64,000 nt of DNA from positions 62,001 through 126,000 of the forward strand of contig NZ_NQMO01000007.1 of assembly GCF_002257645.1 (NCBI RefSeq), in the 5' to 3' direction. Origin of the DNA: Paenibacillus sp. XY044 (GTDB lineage Bacteria; Bacillota; Bacilli; Paenibacillales; Paenibacillaceae). Position 1 is the first letter of the stretch; each line of letters begins with the position of its first letter. Positions 52,483-61,363 of this stretch are shown here, piece after piece. Under the pieces are notes generated by a model. It searched no databases. It saw only the letters and a list, made by a program, of their open reading frames with translations, and was not told the origin of the DNA. The position numbers were made by a program, and so were the translations under genes.

Positions 52483-54213
52483 TTAGCTCATGCTCAGTTT
52501 AATAATAGCTTGAAGCCCGCCAAGCTCAGAGCGTGATACGGTAATCCCAAACTCTTCTCCATAACGAAGCTGAATTCTACGATGAACATTAAGCAGGCCG
52601 GTTGTCTCCTCAATCTGGTTCGTTGAATAACGCAGCCTCTTGCTAAGCGCTTCGATCTCCTCGTCCGTAATGAACTCGCCATTATCTTCTACATAAATGT
52701 AAAAATCATCATTTCGCAGCTTGCTGTGCACCCATAGCTCGCCCGTGCCCAGCATATTGCCGAGGGCGTACTTATAAGCATTCTCAATAATAGGCTGCAG
52801 AATCAATCGGGGAACTTCAATCGGCTGGGCTTCGACGTCAAACAGCACTTGTATTCGATCCCCGTAACAGATCGTCTGCATCTCCACATAAGTGCGGGAA
52901 TGCTCAAGCTCCATCTCCAGCGGGATGTCGTCATCATTATGACGAGTAATGAACTGAAAATATTGCCCGATGTATAAACAAAACTGGTAGGCTTTTTCCT
53001 TCTGGCTATCGGATTTAATCAAGCGGCAAAGCACGAAAAAGCAATTATATAAAAAATGAGGATTAATTTGCGATTGCAATCTTTTCAGTTCCGAACGCTG
53101 ATTACGAATTTGCTGCTCATAATTTTCCTCAATCAGTGTTTTCAAAGATTTCACCGTATCGTTAAAAGCCTGGTATAAATAGCCGAACTCATCCTTCCTG
53201 CGGTCGATCAAGATCGGTTCCAGCTCGTTTTGCTGCATGCGGCGGAAAGAACGCACCAGCTTGATCAATGGACGGTATATTAACCGGATTAAAAAATAGG
53301 TAAAGAAAAATACAATAAAAACAGCAAGCACGCAAGCCCACCAAAATAAAGCTTTATATACCTGCAACGAACCGAGTATCATCTCTTCCGGTATGCTCGT
53401 TACCATGTAACAATTCCAGAGGCTGGAATACTTGAATACGGTCAGAAATCGCTTATTTTTGTAATGGATCGTATCATAGCCTTCATCCACGTTCGCTGCC
53501 TGCTTTTCAAAAGCCAGCTGCTTCATCAGATCATGCAATTCAAGGTCGGGGCCGCTATTGATTTCCCAGCCGCGCTCCAGATTAAACAATACGGTCTGGC
53601 CTCCCCTGCTATTGCCGATTTGCGCTAATGTTTCTTTAATTTTTCCGGTTGAGAGCTCTACGCTTACCACATAGAGCGGGTCTTTTTTGCCTGCAGGGTA
53701 CTGCATCGTCATAAACAACCGGTCCTGCCAATAAATAAAGGGCCCCGTATAAAGCTTCTTGTCTGGCTGCATTGCTTCATATTCGTCCGCATTCAGATTG
53801 GTTTCAAAGCTGTTGCTCAGCACCGTGCGCTCGATCTGCGGAATGTACGCCTTCGACTCGCGAATAAACGGACTGGAATTTTTCATTAAATCCAAGCGGT
53901 GCTGAATATCCAGTATTTTATACGACCGCTCATAGGCGTTCATCTGCTCACCTGTCGCCGCCACTTCCATTAAATCCCTGTCCATGACGTAGTTAGGCAA
54001 ATATCGGCTGATCCGGTCTGCTTCCTGATCCAGGGAGTCTAAATAAAACCGCGTCGTATTCAAAATCGAATCGGATATTTCACTGCGGATATGATGGGCC
54101 CCTTGCTCATTAATCATCCAGGTAATAGCCATAAGCGGCAGCAAGGCCGCCAAAAAGGCGGCCATTATTTTTTTGAATATAGAGGAATCCTGTAAAAAGA
54201 ATATACTTTTCAT
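52483..54213 (-). CDS. YesM-like sensor histidine kinase
   Basis: 576 residues: membrane helix 1 (about 15-33), an extracellular sensor domain to about 280, helix 2 (about 288-310), HAMP, then the kinase core. The phospho-acceptor His is in SQINPHFLYNCFFVLCR and the ATP-binding boxes are IENAYKYALG and YVEDNGEFITDEEI. The G box is weaker than usual. The ATG follows CACAGGAGAACAAACG. It is cotranscribed with the regulator 13 bases downstream. Confidence 0.92.
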   Translation of the reverse strand: MKSIFFLQDSSIFKKIMAAFLAALLPLMAITWMINEQGAHHIRSEISDSILNTTRFYLDSLDQEADRISRYLPNYVMDRDLMEVAATGEQMNAYERSYKILDIQHRLDLMKNSSPFIRESKAYIPQIERTVLSNSFETNLNADEYEAMQPDKKLYTGPFIYWQDRLFMTMQYPAGKKDPLYVVSVELSTGKIKETLAQIGNSRGGQTVLFNLERGWEINSGPDLELHDLMKQLAFEKQAANVDEGYDTIHYKNKRFLTVFKYSSLWNCYMVTSIPEEMILGSLQVYKALFWWACVLAVFIVFFFTYFLIRLIYRPLIKLVRSFRRMQQNELEPILIDRRKDEFGYLYQAFNDTVKSLKTLIEENYEQQIRNQRSELKRLQSQINPHFLYNCFFVLCRLIKSDSQKEKAYQFCLYIGQYFQFITRHNDDDIPLEMELEHSRTYVEMQTICYGDRIQVLFDVEAQPIEVPRLILQPIIENAYKYALGNMLGTGELWVHSKLRNDDFYIYVEDNGEFITDEEIEALSKRLRYSTNQIEETTGLLNVHRRIQLRYGEEFGITVSRSELGGLQAIIKLSMS

Positions 54214-54252
54214 CGTTTGTTCTCCTGTGCCCGAGATCTACGACCTTCCTGC

Positions 54253-55137
54253 CTATTCTTTTACACTTCCCATTACAACGCCTTTGATGAAAAACCGCTG
54301 CAAGAATGGATAGACAATAAGAATCGGGAAAGCCGCAACGAAGATTTGTGCCGCCCTGCTTGTACGGTCAGACAGCTGGAGCATGAGTTCCGCATTTTCT
54401 GATTTAATAAACCGGAAATCCATCTTAATAATAACGGTTTGCAAGAAGGTTTGCAGCGGGTAGTTTTCCGGATGATTCATATAAAGCATGCCATCGAACC
54501 AGCTATTCCAATGCCCTACCATCGTAAAAAGCCCCGTTGTCGCCAGTGCGGGCAACGATAGCGGAACATATATTTTCCAAAGCGTTGCAAAATGCCCGGC
54601 TCCGTCAATCCGCGAAGCATCCTCAAGCTCCTTGGGCAAATTGCGGTAAAAGTTCAAAAGCAGGATGACGTTGAACACGTTAACCGCCGCAGGAAGCACC
54701 AGCGCTCCGAGAGAATCAATAAGTCCCAAGCTTTTAATGGTCAAATAGGTAGGAATAAGTCCGCCGTTGAATAAAATCGTAAAAACGAAGATCCAGGCAT
54801 AAACGGTTCTTAGACGAAACGTATGGCGGTCCTTGGATAAAGGATAAGCTGTAACAATCGTTAAAAGCATGCTTAATGCCGTCCCTGCAACAACCCGCTC
54901 TATAGAAACGCCAAAGGCTCTTAAATATTCAGGCTTGCCGAACACGTTATCATAAGCCGCAGTTGTAAATTCTACAGGCCACAGCGCAACCTTACCTGCT
55001 GCCGCCGCCGAACCCGAGCTGAAGGAAATCGCCAAAATATGAATAATCGGCATTAAGCATAAAATAGATATAAACGCGAGAAAGATGAGATTGCCAACTA
55101 GAAAAGCCCTTCTTCCGAATGACGGTTTCATGACCAC
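54253..55137 (-). CDS. ABC sugar importer, permease (LplC/YtcP-like)
   Basis: 294 residues with six helices. The EAA loop reads LEDASRIDGAGHFATLWKIY. The end (FLQRFFIKGVVMGSVKE) is the LplC-type signature. The GTG start lies behind AAAGGAGACAGACC. It pairs with the LplB-like permease just upstream and lies directly before the kinase gene. Confidence 0.94.
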   Translation of the reverse strand: MVMKPSFGRRAFLVGNLIFLAFISILCLMPIIHILAISFSSGSAAAAGKVALWPVEFTTAAYDNVFGKPEYLRAFGVSIERVVAGTALSMLLTIVTAYPLSKDRHTFRLRTVYAWIFVFTILFNGGLIPTYLTIKSLGLIDSLGALVLPAAVNVFNVILLLNFYRNLPKELEDASRIDGAGHFATLWKIYVPLSLPALATTGLFTMVGHWNSWFDGMLYMNHPENYPLQTFLQTVIIKMDFRFIKSENAELMLQLSDRTSRAAQIFVAAFPILIVYPFLQRFFIKGVVMGSVKE

Positions 55138-55174
55138 GGTCTGTCTCCTTTCTGCATCACCGAATTTTTCTCGA

Positions 55175-56080
55175 TTAGAAAATACGGTGATTCGCTAGTC
55201 GGTATGCGAGTACATAAGATACGGAAATGAAAATAAAGGATACGACTGATTTCAATAAGCCGACAGCTGTGGCAAATCCGAACTGGGCTTGCTGTATCCC
55301 CATGCGGTAGACGAAAGTATCTATGATATCGGCACTTTCATAAACCGGCGCGCTGTACAGGTTAAAGATTTGATCAAATCCGGCATTCAGCACATTGCCG
55401 ATATTAAGCGTAAGCATAAGAACGATGATCGGCATCATACCCGGCAGCGTCACGTGAAGCGTTTGTTTCCAGCGGCCCGCGCCATCCATTTCTGCGGCTT
55501 CATAAAGCGTAGGGTTAATTCCGGTCAGCGCCGCCAAATAAACAATGGTGCCAAACCCAAATTCTTTCCATACATCGGAGATGACCATGACATAAGGGAA
55601 CCAGTTATTGTCGCCAAGAAAGAATATCGGCTTCATGCCGAACCATCCAAGCAGCTGGTTCAATATGCCGGAGGAAGGAGACAAAATATCGATCAGAATA
55701 CCGCTCAGTAACACCCAGGATAAGAAATGGGGCAGATAAACCAGTGTTTGGAACGTTCTTTTCATCCATTCTTTACGCAATTCATTAAGCAAAATAGCAA
55801 TGGTGATCGGCACGAACAAACCGGCAACGATTTTCATGACAGCAATATATACCGTGTTAAAGAAGATACGGCCGATATCCGGATAATCCATTAACAATTG
55901 GAAGTTCCTCCAACCGATCATCGGGGAGCCGAACAACCCTTTACTCGGCACATATTTTTGAAAAGCCATCATGATTCCTGTCATTGGAATGTAACTAAAC
56001 ATAATAATAAAAGCCAAACCCGGCAGCAGCATCAAATGAAGCGGCCATTCCTTCTTCCATATGCGCGTCAGACTATTCAT
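55175..56080 (-). CDS. ABC sugar importer, permease (LplB-like)
   Basis: 301 residues from the ATG at 56080, behind GAGGTGAAGAT. It has six helices. The FSYIPMTGIMMAFQKYVPSK and PTLYEAAEMDGAGRWKQTLH stretches are typical. It sits between the binding protein and the second permease on the same strand. Confidence 0.94.
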   Translation of the reverse strand: MNSLTRIWKKEWPLHLMLLPGLAFIIMFSYIPMTGIMMAFQKYVPSKGLFGSPMIGWRNFQLLMDYPDIGRIFFNTVYIAVMKIVAGLFVPITIAILLNELRKEWMKRTFQTLVYLPHFLSWVLLSGILIDILSPSSGILNQLLGWFGMKPIFFLGDNNWFPYVMVISDVWKEFGFGTIVYLAALTGINPTLYEAAEMDGAGRWKQTLHVTLPGMMPIIVLMLTLNIGNVLNAGFDQIFNLYSAPVYESADIIDTFVYRMGIQQAQFGFATAVGLLKSVVSFIFISVSYVLAYRLANHRIF

Positions 56081-56192
56081 ATCTTCACCTCGCTGATTCA
56101 CTTTTCAAGCTGTGCATTCCTGTTCAAGAACCTGGTTGTTCTTGAAAAAAGGAGGGATGACATAGAATCATTCCCTCCCTGCAATACCGATC

Positions 56193-57857
56193 CTATTGAA
56201 GCGATTTATACCACTCGTTAACTTCTTTCGTGATTTCATCGCCGCCAAGCTTCTTCCACTCTTCAACGAATTTATCGAACTCGTCTACGGATACTTGGTT
56301 CATCATGATTTTGATGAATATTTCATCACGTTTCTTCGTTAAAATTTCTTGTCGGTCTGCCATCGTCGGAGTAGGCGCCCCGTAGAATTTGTTTTGCAAG
56401 TATTGCTTGTTCTTTTGAATTTCTGGTACATGAGAAAAGGCTCCATGAGGACCGGAGATTAAATATTCCCACCACATGTTTGTATCGCCTTCAACGTATT
56501 GCATGGCGCGTGCATAACGCGTTTTTTGGTCTGCTGTCTCAAGGATGCTTTCGTCTTTGTTTTCAATGGCTTTGGGCAAAATTTCGCCGTTATTGTCGAA
56601 CTGTTTGCCCACACGAAGCGGGTTAAGCAGCCAGTAGTTGTTGCCTTTTTCCACACGGTCTTTACCATACCCATATACTTTCTGCTCTTCTGTCGGATGA
56701 TTGTCAGCGACGATCCATTGGTTTAACAAACGGATCACGCCTTCCGGATGCTTGGCTTGTTTAGAGATCACATAGTACTCATCCACACCAAGACCAATTT
56801 GATTCAATGTGGGCTTGTTGTCGATTGAAGGGATAGGGAACACTCCCCATTCTTGAACAACCTTGCCGTCTTTCACAGCGCCTTTCGCAAGCTGCGCCGG
56901 CGTCCAGGAAGCGCCAAATACCATCCCGATGCTGCCGTCGTAGATGAGCTCAGCAGCTTTTTCCGTATCTTTAACCGAAAACTCAGGATCGATCAGCCCT
57001 TTTTTGAACATGTCTTGCAGCGCTGCAAGAGCCTGCTTCATCTCGGGTTGAATATCGCTGTTCATCAAACCGCCGTTTCCGTCTTCCATCCAAATGTTTT
57101 CATAAGCATGATAGCCGTTCAAGAACGCTCTCAGACCGGTCACGCCTGTCTCGATACTAAATGGGCTCTTGCTGACCGCAATACCGTAAGCTTCTTTGGT
57201 GCCGCCAGGATTCTTCGCTTTGAACGCTTCGGCAATTTTCAAGAAATCATCCATAGTTTTAGGCTCAGGCAGGCCCAGTTCCTTCAGCCAGTCCGTACGA
57301 ACGAACAAGAATTGATAGTTGAACGGGTTGTATGAGCTGGGAATACCCATCATTTTCCCGTCGATCATCGCTGTTTTCATTTGCATGCCGCCGTCCATGG
57401 TCAGAAACTTCTTCGTCTCTTCCGTAGCATTCTGATCATAAATGTCTGTCAAATCCGTAATCATATCCGCTTCAGTAAGCTCTTTAAGCTGTGTTGCATT
57501 TACAGGCAGGAAATCCGGAAGATCGTTGGATGCGATGGCTATTTTTACCCTCTCTTTAAATTGGCTTATATCTGCAACCCATTTGTTTGTAATTTTGACA
57601 CCGATATCTTTTTCATAAGCATCATAAACTGAGTTTTTGTCGAAGCTTTCGCCTTCGTCAAATTTCAAGTAAGGATCGCTTGGTGAAACCGTTGAAACCT
57701 CAATCATATCATTGCCGTTTCCTGTGCCTGTTGTTTCGATCGGTTCCTTGGCATTTCCAGACGAATGGTTTGGCCCAGGCGACGTTTTGCTGCTGCAGCC
57801 TGTCATTGCCAATGCAAGCGTCAAGGAGACTATTGCAAGTACCTTTTTGCTCTTCAC
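56193..57857 (-). CDS. ABC sugar importer, substrate-binding lipoprotein (LplA/YtcQ-like)
   Basis: 554 residues from the GTG at 57857, behind GGAGGGGTAAAAT. The lipobox is ALAMTGCSSK (Cys near 21), and a Thr/Asn-rich linker precedes the solute-binding fold. The size and the ending (EWKKLGGDEITKEVNEWYK) match the LplA/YtcQ group. It is the first gene of the operon, so it should be the most strongly expressed part of the glycan-uptake system. The ligand is likely an oligosaccharide released by the GH20 enzyme; this is inferred from context. Confidence 0.92.
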   Translation of the reverse strand: MKSKKVLAIVSLTLALAMTGCSSKTSPGPNHSSGNAKEPIETTGTGNGNDMIEVSTVSPSDPYLKFDEGESFDKNSVYDAYEKDIGVKITNKWVADISQFKERVKIAIASNDLPDFLPVNATQLKELTEADMITDLTDIYDQNATEETKKFLTMDGGMQMKTAMIDGKMMGIPSSYNPFNYQFLFVRTDWLKELGLPEPKTMDDFLKIAEAFKAKNPGGTKEAYGIAVSKSPFSIETGVTGLRAFLNGYHAYENIWMEDGNGGLMNSDIQPEMKQALAALQDMFKKGLIDPEFSVKDTEKAAELIYDGSIGMVFGASWTPAQLAKGAVKDGKVVQEWGVFPIPSIDNKPTLNQIGLGVDEYYVISKQAKHPEGVIRLLNQWIVADNHPTEEQKVYGYGKDRVEKGNNYWLLNPLRVGKQFDNNGEILPKAIENKDESILETADQKTRYARAMQYVEGDTNMWWEYLISGPHGAFSHVPEIQKNKQYLQNKFYGAPTPTMADRQEILTKKRDEIFIKIMMNQVSVDEFDKFVEEWKKLGGDEITKEVNEWYKSLQ

Positions 57858-58022
57858 ATTTTACCCCTCCGGTATATTTCGTTATTGTTTTCGCTGCAAA
57901 ATGTACTGCAGTCTTTCATAATTCTAGTATATAAAGAAGCTCCCCGCTGTTCTATAAACTAGTCTTTACTTTCGTATACACCTCTTGACCCCAGGCAAAA
58001 ATAAATAAAAAGATTGTTTCAA
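57858..58022. other. Upstream region of the glycan operon
   Basis: AT-rich DNA that should hold the operon promoter. TATACT near 57930 on the minus strand is a candidate -10 box. I see no cre site and no clear operator here. Confidence 0.35.
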
Positions 58023-58055
58023 CAAAAAATCACCGGCATCCGTGCCGGTGATTTT
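58023..58055 (-). terminator. Terminator of the hydrolase gene
   Basis: Perfect 13-bp arms AAAATCACCGGCA (58026-58038) and TGCCGGTGATTTT (58043-58055). On the minus strand the hairpin is followed by TTGTTGAAAC. Confidence 0.8.
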
Positions 58056-58180
58056 AAGTGTCTCCTGTTCCTTTGGCTGACGCTGTAATTGCTTAGCCGA
58101 TTACTAATACCGGCCGCCGTTAAATCATTATTGAGTAGATTGCGCAAAAAATATAAATTACGCCTTTTTAAAGCGCTGGC

Positions 58181-59050
58181 TTAATGAATCGATTGTCGGG
58201 TTGTTTGGTTGTAAAGGTCTGCAAGCGATTTTGCAATCCGATCGATGACCGTCTTAGAGCGGTAATAACCGCCGTGCGAATTAAGCGGGGTGCTGGCCAG
58301 AAAACCTGGGTTCCTGACCTCCACATCTTCCGTCACGGCCGCATCATACTGCGGGCTTAAGTGCTTGAGCGGATAGGCGATCACATCATCTTTATCGTAG
58401 AAATTAACCCATTCGCCGTATGGGAGCCCTTCGGCCAAAAGAGCAGGCGAAGGAAACGATATCGGCTTGCCAAAGTCCTTATACCGCATCGTCCAGATCG
58501 CGATCGGGCTGCCCATTGTGTAAAAATGTGTTAGCGTATCGCCGCGAACGAGTGCAGAAGGATTCTCACTTATCGAAGCAAGCTTGCCGCTTGGCAACCT
58601 ACCGTTTTGCAGGTCGTATAAGAAGTTACTCGCGATGATGGTGCCAAGACTGTGGCTAATGATGCACAGCGGAGCGCTAGGTCCTGTGCACTGCGCGAGC
58701 TCCTGCAGCTTTTCATAAAATCGTTCGTGAATTGCGGTGTAGATGTAGTTTTTGTCATCGTCACCTGCTTTATAGGGCAGCGGCTGATAGGCAATCGCAT
58801 CACCTAAAAAGCTAATCGCGTACCCACGAGCATCGATCCACTTGTCCCAGTGCAGATTGTCAGGCGCAAGCTTTTCCTTAAGTTCATCTTCAAGTCGATC
58901 AGTGATGTCCGCCCAATAAATCCCCTTGCTGACCAGCTCGACCGCTGGACATATTTCACCTAACCGCTTGCTAATGTCGCCTGCCATCGCCTCATGAAAA
59001 TGTTCTTTTTGCTTCCCAATGCCGTGCACAAACCCTACCGCGATTTTCAT
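58181..59050 (-). CDS. Alpha/beta hydrolase, cytoplasmic
   Basis: 289 residues from the ATG at 59050 behind GAAGGTGGTGTGGAATTCG; the frame is open to 59071. The front VGFVHGIGKQKEHFHEAM carries the oxyanion-type HG motif. The nucleophile elbow is LCIISHSLGTIIASNFL (Ser in the middle), and an acid (DKDDVIAY) and His (LNSHGGYY) are likely partners. There is no signal peptide. Substrate unknown. A 28-base palindrome just upstream may be its operator. Confidence 0.8.
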   Translation of the reverse strand: MKIAVGFVHGIGKQKEHFHEAMAGDISKRLGEICPAVELVSKGIYWADITDRLEDELKEKLAPDNLHWDKWIDARGYAISFLGDAIAYQPLPYKAGDDDKNYIYTAIHERFYEKLQELAQCTGPSAPLCIISHSLGTIIASNFLYDLQNGRLPSGKLASISENPSALVRGDTLTHFYTMGSPIAIWTMRYKDFGKPISFPSPALLAEGLPYGEWVNFYDKDDVIAYPLKHLSPQYDAAVTEDVEVRNPGFLASTPLNSHGGYYRSKTVIDRIAKSLADLYNQTTRQSIH

Positions 59051-59081
59051 CGAATTCCACACCACCTTCATCGCAAATCAA

Positions 59082-59109
59082 CTTCCATATAATTCTAATT
59101 ATATGGAAG
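59082..59109. promoter_or_regulatory. 28-base perfect palindrome upstream of the hydrolase gene
   Basis: Arms CTTCCATATAATT (59082-59094) and AATTATATGGAAG (59097-59109) around a CT centre. It is AT-rich with no T run, so it suits a protein-binding operator rather than a terminator. It starts 32 bases before the ATG, where a repressor could block transcription. Confidence 0.6.
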
Positions 59110-59269
59110 AGTATTTCTTCTTGTAACTACTCTTTTACTGGCTCCCAAGGGTCTAATCCAATTTTTTCGAATTGTGGCTTTCCCTCAAATCAAGAAATTA
59201 ACGAGAAGATGGCTATTCAAGTTCTTGCGCACCTAGCACTAGGACGTCTGACCGCAAGAACGTCTTTGG
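59110..59269. other. Intergenic stretch
   Basis: No ORF with a start signal and no repeat could be recognised in these 160 bases. Confidence 0.3.
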
Positions 59270-59480
59270 GCCTAATGAAAACGGCAGACGATCATTTGAT
59301 CGGCTGCCGCAGTATCCTAATTCAACAATCGTGCCGTTGATTAATAATGAATGTAGTAATGTTTAAGCGCCAACTTCGTAGGTGTTTATTCTTATCAATT
59401 AGTGGTTGATCTTGTCTTTTTCGGAAACGATATATGTTCTTGTCTTCGAGTTTTGATAAGATGTTCTCGTTGTCTTACAT
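59270..59480. repeat. Composite repeat: family A hairpin followed by family B-like DNA
   Basis: CCTAATGAAAACGGCAG leads into an imperfect hairpin (59282-59294 with 59297-59309, one unpaired base), followed by AGTATCCTAATTCAA. From 59351 the sequence matches 42483-42600, ending in TATGTTCTTGTCTTCGAG and GTTGTCTTACA. It lies just left of the Nudix gene end. Confidence 0.6.
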
Positions 59481-59508
59481 TTCTTTTGGCACATCTCACC
59501 CAATAACT

Positions 59509-59976
59509 TTACTCAATAATCGGTAGTTGTTTATCCGATAATAAATCATCAATAAGCATCTTATGTTCGGTGAATATATTCTCGGGTAACTCTTTAAGAG
59601 AATAGAATTTATTCTGTATCGATTCCTCGTTACTTTCAACTAACTCACCACTATACTGATTACAGACAAATGAAATTAGAACCAGTGATACTTGGTGGCC
59701 ATTAGAAAATGTCTTGTCATACTGAGGGCCAGAATAGATCCCGAATAACTTAAGTTCTTCTAATGTAAGCCCCGTCTCTTCGTAAACTTCTCTTCTCGCT
59801 GTATCTTGAACGCTCTCTCCTAAATCCATAAACCCGCCTGGAAATCCCCATTGACCATTATCAGAACGTTTCTGCATCAGTACTCGATTTTCTTTGTCAA
59901 AAACAAATGCACCCGCAACTACCATAATGACCTTCTCGTTCCCTACCATTGACCTTAAATGTTGTATGTAATCCAT
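59509..59976 (-). CDS. Nudix hydrolase
   Basis: 155 residues from the ATG at 59976, behind AAATGGAGGGTGTAC. The Nudix box is GGFMDLGESVQDTARREV followed by YEETGL, fitting G..5..E..7..REU.EE.GU exactly. The front VVAGAFVFDKENRVLMQKR is the usual first strand pair. It hydrolyses a nucleoside diphosphate linked to another group; the substrate cannot be told. It sits between repeats at 59270-59480 and 60104-60170. Confidence 0.93.
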   Translation of the reverse strand: MDYIQHLRSMVGNEKVIMVVAGAFVFDKENRVLMQKRSDNGQWGFPGGFMDLGESVQDTARREVYEETGLTLEELKLFGIYSGPQYDKTFSNGHQVSLVLISFVCNQYSGELVESNEESIQNKFYSLKELPENIFTEHKMLIDDLLSDKQLPIIE

Positions 59977-60103
59977 GTACACCCTCCATTTTACTAGCCA
60001 AATCATAACAATAGTTTATGCTTTATGTATTAGACGTGGAATGGATTTTTGTAACTCGGGCATGGATATTTATTTGAAATCATTACATTACCCTTTTCTA
60101 TTC

Positions 60104-60170
60104 AGCCGACTTTTTGGTCGGCTACATTCAATTGTCTTCATTGAGCTTTCGTTTCCCGTTAGCTTAATGG
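60104..60170. repeat. Dispersed repeat, family A, copy with hairpin
   Basis: Hairpin AGCCGAC (60104-60110) and GTCGGCT (60117-60123) followed by TTCATTGAGCTTTCG and TTTCCCGTTAGCTTAA. The 5-prime arm is not visible. Orientation is the same as all other copies. Confidence 0.7.
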
Positions 60171-60228
60171 ATCTCATTTATAGCCTCAATGCCACCTACC
60201 ACTTATTCCATTAATCTCCCTTTACTTC

Positions 60229-60444
60229 TTATTCGTTCGGAATTAATTCATACAAGGCACGAACATCACAACCGATGGAATCGGCGATCGATATAGCAAT
60301 TTTGAGTGGCATCACTCTTTTGTTTTCAATAAAGTCATAAACTCGTTCCGGTTTAAAAAGCAATTCTTTTGCCAGCCATTCCGCTGACTTTCCGGATTCC
60401 ATCAATCGTTCACTCAGCAAGCAACGTCCAAGTTCAAATTTCAT
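60229..60444 (-). CDS. Small XRE-family (Cro/C1) helix-turn-helix protein
   Basis: 71 residues that make up one helix-turn-helix domain. The helix-turn-helix is SAEWLAKELLFKPERVYDF, followed by IADSIGCDVRALYELIP. The ATG lies behind GGGGGGTCATCGCTTC. It may regulate a neighbouring gene; the partner is not identifiable. Confidence 0.85.
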   Translation of the reverse strand: MKFELGRCLLSERLMESGKSAEWLAKELLFKPERVYDFIENKRVMPLKIAISIADSIGCDVRALYELIPNE

Positions 60445-60696
60445 GAAGCGATGACCCCCCGCGTAAGAAAATATGTATTTAACCTTAAGCGTTGTCCATT
60501 ACCAGCATGAGTATACTTTATTAAGGGAGCCATAACACTAACGACTGAAATTGAAAATTGATGTCTCTCCATTATTTCATTAAGCACTTTTTTTTAATTT
60601 ATTCAGATAGTGATTTTTATTGAGCATTACAATAAAATGGAATTATAGTATGAAACGTCGTTCCATTATATGAAACTATAAGAGGGGGGGAATTAT

Positions 60697-61077
60697 ATGG
60701 CTTACAATTTCTTTGGTCTTGACCACGTTCAACTGGCTGCCCCAGAAGGATGCGAAATAGAGGCTAGGAATTTCTTTAATAACTTATTGGGTTGGACGGA
60801 GATTCCTAAACCTGAAATTCTAAAAAAACGTGGTGGCGTTTGGTTCCAATGCGGTACTCATCAAGTACACATCGGAGTACAAAGTGATTTTGTTCCCGCT
60901 TCAAAAGCTCACCCAGCATTTCACGTACAGAACTTAGATGAGTTGCGCGAATATCTGCATCACAATAATATTCAAGTAATCGATGATGAAGCAAGGGTTG
61001 ATGAAGGAGTAAAACGCTTCTATTTAAACGACCCTTTTGGAAATCGACTTGAGTTTTTAGAATGGCTCTCATCATAA
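60697..61077 (+). CDS. VOC superfamily (glyoxalase-like) protein
   Basis: 126 residues forming one VOC domain pair. Typical stretches are GLDHVQLAAPEGCEIEARNF, HQVHIGVQ and DPFGNRLEFLEW. His (DHV), His (HIG) and Glu (LEF) are the likely metal ligands. It resembles small dioxygenase/FosA-type stand-alone proteins, and the reaction is unknown. The ATG lies behind AAGAGGGGGGGAATT. A family A repeat follows 40 bases after the stop. Confidence 0.9.
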   Translation: MAYNFFGLDHVQLAAPEGCEIEARNFFNNLLGWTEIPKPEILKKRGGVWFQCGTHQVHIGVQSDFVPASKAHPAFHVQNLDELREYLHHNNIQVIDDEARVDEGVKRFYLNDPFGNRLEFLEWLSS

Positions 61078-61117
61078 GCTCACCCGCAGTTTGTCGTTGT
61101 CATAGCCCTTGGAATTC

Positions 61118-61195
61118 TCCTGCCCGTTAGCGGAATAAAGGGCTGCAACTCGGCAGCCCTTTTGGTATAGATTTATCGTTCTCCGTTAGCTTAAC
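61118..61195. repeat. Dispersed repeat, family A, complete copy
   Basis: 5-prime arm TCCTGCCCGTTAGCGGAAT, hairpin AAAGGGCTGC (61137-61146)/GCAGCCCTTT (61153-61162), then ATTTATCGTTCTCCGTTAGC and TTAAC. The 3-prime arm is somewhat diverged. The hairpin probably also ends the VOC transcript. Confidence 0.75.
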
Positions 61196-61363
61196 AATCA
61201 CTGCACTAACTATCCGACTTAATTAGTTTGAACTCCTAGAGAAAGCACGATGCTGGGCTTATTAAAAGGAACATAATACTTTGAAAACAATAATGATGTG
61301 CGGAGGGTAAATTAACTATCGGTTGTATGTGAGCTTGAGTTGCCGTCACTGCGCGCTTACCAA

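Noticed and set aside
59082..59109. The palindrome as a terminator
   Set aside because: It is AT-rich, has no T run, and lies upstream of a gene start.
23185..61195. Family A repeats as true integron attC sites
   Set aside because: No integrase gene in the window and the ends do not fit RYYYAAC/GTTRRRY. Only the cassette-like layout is kept as a hypothesis.
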